Origin: an uncultured Verrucomicrobiota bacterium
GTDB lineage: Bacteria > Verrucomicrobiota > Kiritimatiellia > RFP12 > UBA1067
Direction of reading: 5' to 3'
Assembly (NCBI GenBank): GCA_945613785.1
Contig: CALZAJ010000104.1
Location: 1 to 6,015 of the forward strand
Length of the DNA stretch: 6,015 bases
Part shown: positions 1 through 6,015 of the stretch, piece after piece
How positions within the stretch are numbered: position 1 is the stretch's first letter
Layout of the letters: each line of letters begins with the position of its first letter
The notes under the pieces: generated by a model
The model's input: only the letters and a program-made list of their open reading frames with translations
Told to the model about the DNA's origin: nothing
Databases searched by the model: none
Program-made: the position numbers and the translations under genes

Positions 1-1503
<1,503 letters not shown>

Positions 1504-1526
1504 TTTAAGCGAAAGGAAAAACTACA

Positions 1527-1814
1527 ATGAAGATTCGTCCCCTGGGTGATCGTGTGCTCGTCGAGCCGATCGAAGAGAAGGAACAGACCGTCGGTGGTAT
1601 CATCATCCCCGATTCGGCCAAGGAGAAGCCCATGCAGGGCACCGTCATCGCCGTCGGCAAGAAGACCGACAAGGATGGCAAGGAAATCAAGTTCGACGTC
1701 AAGGCTGGTGACACGGTTCTTCTCCCGAAGTACGGTGGCACGGAAGTCAAGATCGACGGCAAGAAGCTGCAGCTCGTCCGCGAGGAGGATCTCCTCGGCG
1801 TGCTTGAGAAATGA
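1527..1814 (+). CDS. groES: Co-chaperonin GroES (Hsp10)
   Basis: Ten-kilodalton co-chaperonin whose heptameric ring caps GroEL and closes the folding chamber in the cytosol. The 95-residue product is the usual bacterial length. It opens with MKIRPLGDRVLVEP, the classic GroES first strand. The mobile loop that touches GroEL follows, with its hydrophobic GGIII at about 23-27 (GGIVL in E. coli). Then come PMQGTVIAVG, AGDTVLLPKYGG and the terminal VREEDLLGVLEK. The start is set by the family N-terminus and an A-rich Shine-Dalgarno (AAAGGA, about 1513-1518) some 8 bases before the ATG. It sits 23 bases after dnaK and 99 bases before groEL. No CIRCE or other heat-shock operator is visible before it, so heat regulation, if any, must come from upstream of the window. 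Confidence 0.98.
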   Translation: MKIRPLGDRVLVEPIEEKEQTVGGIIIPDSAKEKPMQGTVIAVGKKTDKDGKEIKFDVKAGDTVLLPKYGGTEVKIDGKKLQLVREEDLLGVLEK

Positions 1815-1886
1815 AAAATTGAAAATGGGAAATGAAGGATGTTGGAATCCAAGATTTGACATTCTCCATTCTCCATTATACATTTG
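1815..1886. repeat. AT-rich imperfect inverted repeat between groES and groEL
   Basis: The gap is only about one-third G+C, in sharp contrast to the GC-rich genes on either side. The arm at 1826-1841 pairs with 1860-1875 at 14 of 16 positions, counting two G-U pairs. Outer A/T pairs extend the stem discontinuously to 1816/1885. The 18-base loop contains the small palindrome TTGGAATCCAA. The right arm carries a tandem heptad, ATTCTCC ATTCTCC (1861-1874). The left arm is purine-rich and the right arm pyrimidine-rich. It could be a dispersed non-coding repeat or a co-transcribed hairpin that tunes groES/groEL message ratios. No protein-coding potential is evident and no T-tract follows the stem, so a simple terminator is unlikely. 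Confidence 0.6.
1856..1884 (+). promoter_or_regulatory. Candidate internal promoter for groEL
   Basis: A perfect consensus -35 hexamer TTGACA (1856-1861) is followed 17 bases later by TACATT (1879-1884, 4 of 6 matches to TATAAT). The predicted start is near 1891, giving a leader of about 23 bases that contains the groEL Shine-Dalgarno. No TG extension precedes the -10. It lies inside the AT-rich hairpin, where promoter-like strings arise easily, so the call is moderate at best. If real, groEL could be made independently of dnaK and groES. Confidence 0.4.
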
Positions 1887-1913
1887 AATTCTGACTGAAA
1901 GGAAAAATTTACC

Positions 1914-3548
<1,635 letters not shown>

Positions 3549-3565
3549 GGCGGCGTTGATTAGAC

Positions 3566-3595
3566 TTGCCTAACGGGGCCTGGATGTGTTAGAAT
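3566..3595 (+). promoter_or_regulatory. Candidate promoter for the rubrerythrin gene (extended -10)
   Basis: TTGCCT (3566-3571, 4 of 6 to TTGACA), an 18-base spacer, then TAGAAT (3590-3595, 5 of 6 to TATAAT). TG at 3587-3588 one base upstream makes an extended -10. The predicted start is near 3602, giving a leader of about 64 bases that ends in a strong ribosome binding site. It lies in the 117-base gap after groEL, which supports a separate transcription unit. Confidence 0.55.
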
Positions 3596-3609
3596 GTCTA
3601 GGTCCCGTT
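3572..3609. repeat. Inverted repeat flanking the rubrerythrin -10 box
   Basis: AACGGGGCCT (3572-3581) is an inverted copy of AGGTCCCGTT (3600-3609): 10 paired positions, one of them G-T in DNA (G-U in RNA). The arms are separated by 18 bases that contain the candidate -10 hexamer. With no T-tract after the right arm (GCTTGAAGC follows), it does not look like an intrinsic terminator for groEL. A dyad centred on the -10 could be an operator. It could also simply form a hairpin in groEL read-through transcripts. Confidence 0.45.
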
Positions 3610-3665
3610 GCTTGAAGCGGAACAGGATTTCAGAAAGAAAACTACAAAGGTGGGAGGAATAGAAA

Positions 3666-4217
3666 ATGGCGAAGTGGGTTTGCCCCGTGTGCGGTTATGT
3701 TCATGAAGGTGAGACGGCTCCGGAGAAGTGTCCGCTGTGCGGCGTTCCGGGTGCGAAGTTCAAGAAGCAGGAAGGCGGTCTCAACTTCGTGACCGAGCAC
3801 AAGATCGGCGACGGTATCGTTGACGACGCGGAGGTCACGCAGGGTCTCAAGGATCACTTCTACGGCGAGTGCACCGAGGTCGGCATGTATCTGGCGATGA
3901 GCCGTCAGGCTGATCGCGAGGGCTATCCGGAAGTCGCCGAGGCGTACAAGCGCATTGCGTTCGAGGAGGCGGAGCACGCCGCCAAGTTCGCGGAGCTTCT
4001 CGGCAAGTCGATTGACATCGTCACCGACTCCACGAAGACGAACCTCCAGCGTCGTGTCGACGCCGAATGCGGTGCGACCGAGGGCAAGATGAAGATCGCT
4101 GCCCGTGCGAAGCAGCTCGGCTATGATGCCATTCACGACACCGTCCACGAGATGGCGAAGGACGAAGCGCGTCACGGCAAGGCCTTCCAGGGTCTACTGC
4201 AGCGTTACTTCAAGTAA
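3666..4217 (+). CDS. Reverse-type rubrerythrin (N-terminal rubredoxin domain, C-terminal ferritin-like diiron domain)
   Basis: Non-haem iron protein that reduces hydrogen peroxide (and in some relatives oxygen) to water in anaerobes and microaerophiles, acting in the cytosol with electrons from a reductase. The 183 residues begin with a rubredoxin-like iron site, CPVCGY and CPLCG (Cys6, Cys9, Cys22, Cys25). A four-helix ferritin-like domain follows from about residue 55. Probable diiron ligands are Glu68 or Glu71, the EEAEH motif (100-104, with Glu101 and His104), Glu134 or Glu139, and DEARH (166-170, with Glu167 and His170). Classical rubrerythrin has the rubredoxin domain at the C-terminus, so the order here marks the reverse-rubrerythrin group. 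The start is fixed by GGAGG (3653-3657) 8 bases upstream, the strongest ribosome binding site in the window. The gene has its own candidate promoter and terminator, so it is probably monocistronic. Whether it is peroxide-regulated cannot be read directly. Confidence 0.95.
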   Translation: MAKWVCPVCGYVHEGETAPEKCPLCGVPGAKFKKQEGGLNFVTEHKIGDGIVDDAEVTQGLKDHFYGECTEVGMYLAMSRQADREGYPEVAEAYKRIAFEEAEHAAKFAELLGKSIDIVTDSTKTNLQRRVDAECGATEGKMKIAARAKQLGYDAIHDTVHEMAKDEARHGKAFQGLLQRYFK

Positions 4218-4246
4218 GTCGAAGCGTTCTTCGAAACGGTTCAAGG

Positions 4247-4276
4247 GGATGCGGATTTGTTTCCGCATCCTTTTTT
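4247..4276 (+). terminator. Rho-independent terminator after rubrerythrin
   Basis: A perfect 9-bp stem, GGATGCGGA (4247-4255) with TCCGCATCC (4262-4270), has a 6-base loop and is followed directly by six T (4271-4276). The AAGG before the stem can extend pairing into the T-tract. It begins 29 bases after the rubrerythrin stop. Its loop and right arm also serve as the -35 region and spacer of the folD promoter. Confidence 0.92.
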
Positions 4277-4284
4277 GATATAAT
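4257..4284 (+). promoter_or_regulatory. Promoter for folD overlapping the terminator; predicts a leaderless transcript
   Basis: A perfect TATAAT (4279-4284) is preceded by TGA, giving an extended -10 (TG at 4276-4277). A TTGTTT -35 (4257-4262, 16-base spacer) lies across the loop and first right-arm base of the preceding terminator. The usual 6-base gap to the start site puts +1 on the A of the folD ATG at 4291. The only bases between are GCGGGC, and no Shine-Dalgarno would be included in the message. Confidence 0.72.
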
Positions 4285-4290
4285 GCGGGC

Positions 4291-5154
4291 ATGAATATCA
4301 TCGATGGCAAGCAGTTGGCGGCGAATCTCCGCGCGGAGATTGCGGCGGGAGTGAAGGCGCTCAAGGAAGAGAAGGGCATTACGCCCGGTCTCGCGGTCAT
4401 TCTCGTCGGCAACAATCCGGCGAGCGTGAGCTACGTGACCGCGAAGGAGAAGGCCTGCACGGAAGCGGGCATGTATTCGCGCGAGATCCGTCTGCCTGAG
4501 ACGACGACCGAGGAAGAACTCGTCAAGCTCGTCAAGGACCTGAACGTCGATCCCGCGATTCACGGCATCCTCGTCCAGCTGCCGGTGCCAAAGCACATCC
4601 GCGACAAGGCGGTTATCGATGCGATTGCGCCGGAGAAGGACGTGGACGGCTTCACGCCCATCAACGTCGGCAAGATGCTGATCGGAGAGAAATGTTTCCT
4701 GCCCTGTACGCCCCACGGCATCATTAAGCTGATTGAGTTCTCGGGGATGGACATCAAGGGCAAGCATGCCGTGGTGGTCGGCCGCTCGAACATCGTCGGC
4801 AAACCGGTGGCGGTTCTGCTGGCCCGCAAGGAGACGAACGCGACGGTCACGCTGTGTCATACGGGTACGCCCGACATTGCGCGTTTCACCAAAGAGGCGG
4901 ATATTGTCGTCGTGGCCGCGGGTCGCCCGAATACGGTCACGGGCGATATGCTCAAGCCGGGGGCCGTGGTGATTGACGTGGGGGTGAACCGTATTCCGGA
5001 CGATACCAAGCCGAAGGGGTTCCGTCTGGTCGGAGATGCTGATTTTGACAGCTGCGCGAAGGTCGCAGGGGCGATTACACCTGTCCCCGGTGGCGTCGGA
5101 CCGATGACCATCACGATGCTTCTGTGGAATACGTTGAAATCTGCAAATGGTTAA
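4291..5154 (+). CDS. folD: Bifunctional methylenetetrahydrofolate dehydrogenase / methenyltetrahydrofolate cyclohydrolase FolD
   Basis: Cytosolic enzyme that oxidises 5,10-methylene-THF to 5,10-methenyl-THF with NAD(P)+ and hydrolyses that to 10-formyl-THF, feeding purine synthesis and initiator-tRNA formylation. The 287-residue length is typical. Visible signatures are MNIIDGKQLA at the start, the active-site SYVTAKEKAC with Tyr48 and Lys52, GILVQLPVP (92-100) and PEKDVDGF (114-121, with substrate-binding Asp119). The Rossmann nucleotide motif GRSNIVGKP lies at 164-172 and TPVPGGVGPMT at 263-273. The start is the first ATG matching the family N-terminus. There is no Shine-Dalgarno, and the -10 box ends only 6 bases before the ATG, so leaderless initiation is expected. 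The next ORF begins three bases after the stop in the same frame. Confidence 0.97.
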   Translation: MNIIDGKQLAANLRAEIAAGVKALKEEKGITPGLAVILVGNNPASVSYVTAKEKACTEAGMYSREIRLPETTTEEELVKLVKDLNVDPAIHGILVQLPVPKHIRDKAVIDAIAPEKDVDGFTPINVGKMLIGEKCFLPCTPHGIIKLIEFSGMDIKGKHAVVVGRSNIVGKPVAVLLARKETNATVTLCHTGTPDIARFTKEADIVVVAAGRPNTVTGDMLKPGAVVIDVGVNRIPDDTKPKGFRLVGDADFDSCAKVAGAITPVPGGVGPMTITMLLWNTLKSANG

Positions 5155-5157
5155 AAA

Positions 5158-5571
5158 ATGTTATTTTTATCCGTTTTAGCACTGGTTATCCCGCTGCAGC
5201 CACTCGTGGACGAAAATGTCCTCGAGCCGAGCGTGCAGAATGAGGTTGATCATGCGCTGAACGTGGCGCCGACGAATAAATTTGAAAAAACAGCTGCATC
5301 TATTGATTTTGCAAAACTTTATCAAACCAATGGGATGTCGGCTACAGAGACGGCCATTGCGTTGATATCTGCGCAAAAATCTGATGGGAGATGGTTTTCT
5401 GGCACAAATGAGGTGACGGGGGCGGCGGTGGAGATTTTGCGGCGTCTTTCGGGCTATCCCGAGGCGCCGGAGAGTGGTTTGCAAGAGCCGTCGGCAGTCC
5501 CAGGTGAGGGGACTCAGACGAACCGTGTGGGCCAATCCTCCAATTTGGAGATTAGGCCCGACGGCCGATAA
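5158..5571 (+). CDS. Hypothetical 137-aa protein with a hydrophobic N-terminus and one alpha/alpha-toroid-like motif
   Basis: I do not recognise a named gene. The ORF starts after folD's TAA and a single AAA triplet, in the same frame, and has no Shine-Dalgarno, so expression would rely on coupling or on folD transcription. The first 17 residues are strongly hydrophobic (Leu/Val/Ile/Phe), but no Lys or Arg occurs before residue 41, so a standard signal peptide is doubtful. Residues 61-100 contain ETAIALISAQKSDGRW followed by VTGAAVEILRRLSGYP. This resembles a single QW-type helix repeat of the prenyltransferase/squalene-cyclase toroid fold (x-SAQ-x-DGxW, then V-T-x-A-x-x-x-L). One repeat is too little for an enzyme of that class. 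The tail is Gly/Pro/Ser/Gln-rich. Codon use is less GC-biased than in its neighbours (TTA, AAA, TCT, AGA occur). It may be a small exported protein or the remnant of a larger one. Confidence 0.5.
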   Translation: MLFLSVLALVIPLQPLVDENVLEPSVQNEVDHALNVAPTNKFEKTAASIDFAKLYQTNGMSATETAIALISAQKSDGRWFSGTNEVTGAAVEILRRLSGYPEAPESGLQEPSAVPGEGTQTNRVGQSSNLEIRPDGR

Positions 5572-5610
5572 AAAAGTGAAAATACCCCATTGCGTGGGGT
5601 CGTCACTTTT
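5572..5610. terminator. Hairpin terminator after the hypothetical ORF, possibly bidirectional
   Basis: The outer stem AAAAGTGA (5572-5579) pairs perfectly with TCACTTTT (5603-5610). After a small internal loop, an inner stem ACCCC (5584-5588) pairs with GGGGT (5596-5600) around a 7-base loop. The A-run on the left and T-run on the right could allow termination on either strand. It begins directly after the TAA. Its loop also holds most of the -35 of the rpsJ promoter. Confidence 0.72.
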
Positions 5611-5618
5611 GATATACT
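5590..5618 (+). promoter_or_regulatory. Candidate promoter for rpsJ / S10 operon overlapping the terminator
   Basis: TTGCGT (5590-5595, matching TTG of the -35), a 17-base spacer, then TATACT (5613-5618, 5 of 6 to TATAAT) with TGA directly before it as an extended -10. The predicted start is near 5625, about 290 bases before the rpsJ ATG. It shares the 10-base string TTTTGATATA with the folD promoter and has the same placement over a terminator hairpin. Confidence 0.6.
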
Positions 5619-5624
5619 ATACCT

Positions 5625-5915
5625 CAATCTTCGAAAGAAGTGGTCGCGATACGGGCGAGAAAATCCCGTCGCGTCGTGACCGTTGAGTTCTCGCTCACGG
5701 TTACGAATGCAGCCGTGAGCGATTCGTTTTTTGAGAAGATGACTGAGCCGAAACTCAGTTGCGAGCGAGGCGCCGCAAAGGGCCTCCTGCGCCAACGGGA
5801 CGAGCGTTCCCGAGCGCGGATTTCGCAACCGTGGAAGCCCAGGTAACAAAGGGACGAGCCGAGGTAAAAGGTTCTTCGGCGAGTCGAAACTAAAAGAACA
5901 AAAGGAAAAGACAAA
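5625..5915 (+). promoter_or_regulatory. Long structured 5' leader of rpsJ (candidate S10-operon leader RNA)
   Basis: This stretch of roughly 290 bases between the promoter and rpsJ has no convincing gene but many potential hairpins. One spans 5642-5683 and includes CGCGA..TCGCG and CGGG..CCCG. A perfect 10-bp stem pairs 5691-5700 with 5713-5722, and T6 lies 4 bases downstream (5727-5732). ACTGAG (5742-5747) pairs with CTCAGT (5754-5759). GTTGCGA (5758-5764) pairs with TCGCAAC (5823-5829), enclosing GAGGC/GCCTC (5767-5771/5782-5786) and CGGGA/TCCCG (5796-5800/5808-5812). A 7-bp stem with one G-U joins 5858-5864 and 5874-5880. GGGACGAGC occurs twice (5797-5805, 5851-5859). Leader-mediated autoregulation of the S10 operon by ribosomal protein L4 is established in E. 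coli; similar control here is inference. It does not show RNase P, tmRNA or SRP RNA signatures. Confidence 0.45.
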
Positions 5916-6015
5916 ATGCAGCAGCAGAGAGTCCGCATCCGCCTCCAGGCATACGATCACCGTGTGCTGGATCAGGCCGTCGGTGGTATCATCGACACGG
6001 CCCGGGGCACGGGTG
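5916..6015 (+). CDS. rpsJ: Small ribosomal subunit protein uS10 (RpsJ), 3'-truncated by the window end
   Basis: Thirty-three codons are visible. The product reads MQQQRVRIRLQAYDHRVLDQ followed by AVGGIIDTARGTG, which matches the N-terminus of ribosomal protein S10 (family pattern RIRLKAYDHRLLDQSxxxIVxTAKxTG). S10 is a 30S head protein, and as NusE it also joins the transcription antitermination complex. The start follows AAAGGAAAA (5901-5909), an A-rich Shine-Dalgarno of the same type seen before groES and groEL, and agrees with the family N-terminus. In most bacteria rpsJ opens the S10 operon (rplC, rplD and so on follow). The long leader and the promoter upstream fit that position, but the downstream genes are outside the window. 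Confidence 0.95.
   Translation, partial: MQQQRVRIRLQAYDHRVLDQAVGGIIDTARGTG

Noticed and set aside
1504..1526. Heat-shock CIRCE operator before groES
   Set aside because: The 23-base gap contains no TTAGCACTC/GAGTGCTAA-type inverted repeat and is too short to hold one plus a promoter.
1860..1875. CRISPR-like or microsatellite array in the groES-groEL gap
   Set aside because: Only two copies of the heptad ATTCTCC are present with no spacers; it is part of the hairpin arm.
3549..3620. Intrinsic terminator for groEL formed by the 3572-3609 inverted repeat
   Set aside because: No T-tract follows the right arm, and the 18-base loop contains a better-supported -10 box; kept as an inverted repeat of unknown role.
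4210..4860. Minus-strand open frame of about 216 codons overlapping folD
   Set aside because: Antisense shadow of folD; it also crosses the folD promoter and the rubrerythrin terminator and has no recognisable product.
5640..5846. Possible small basic protein (about 68 codons, GTG start) upstream of rpsJ
   Set aside because: No convincing Shine-Dalgarno, no recognisable motif, Arg-rich composition typical of random frames, and it lies over a stretch better explained by RNA stems.
5641..5880. Known housekeeping RNA (RNase P RNA, tmRNA, SRP RNA or 6S RNA)
   Set aside because: The signature strings I know for these RNAs (such as the RNase P GAGGAAAGTC or the SRP GGAAGGAAGCAGCC type motifs) are absent, and there is no terminator before rpsJ.

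Overview
The window reads as ordinary bacterial core-genome DNA from a fairly GC-rich organism. A reverse-type rubrerythrin suggests an anaerobe or microaerophile. The dnaK-groES-groEL arrangement, A-rich weak ribosome binding sites (AAAGGAAA) and an AT-rich hairpin insert would fit a PVC-group bacterium (Kiritimatiellota, Lentisphaerota or Verrucomicrobiota). That placement is a low-confidence inference, because nothing in the window fixes the taxonomy.

Layout, all genes on the + strand. Positions 1-1503 hold the 3' three-quarters of dnaK (Hsp70). After 23 bases comes groES (1527-1814). A 99-base AT-rich gap with an imperfect hairpin and a candidate internal promoter separates it from groEL (1914-3548). 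These three genes form a chaperone operon. A new transcription unit with its own extended -10 promoter encodes a reverse rubrerythrin (3666-4217) and ends at a textbook terminator (4247-4276). The folD promoter overlaps that terminator, and its predicted start site falls on the A of the folD ATG (4291), so the folD message is predicted to be leaderless. Three bases after folD, in the same frame, is a small unrecognised ORF (5158-5571) with one short alpha/alpha-toroid-like motif. It is followed by a second hairpin terminator (5572-5610). A promoter overlapping that terminator in the same way drives a leader of about 290 nt, rich in hairpins, in front of rpsJ (ribosomal protein S10, truncated by the window end at 6015). 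rpsJ is probably the first gene of an S10 operon.

Functional themes are protein folding (DnaK, GroES, GroEL), peroxide/oxygen defence (rubrerythrin), one-carbon folate metabolism (FolD) and translation (S10). The most interesting material is regulatory: two terminator/promoter overlaps sharing the same 10-base core, the leaderless folD start, the AT-rich hairpin inside the chaperonin operon, and the structured rpsJ leader. I found no mobile element with a transposase, no CRISPR array, no tRNA or rRNA, and no convincing new multi-gene system.
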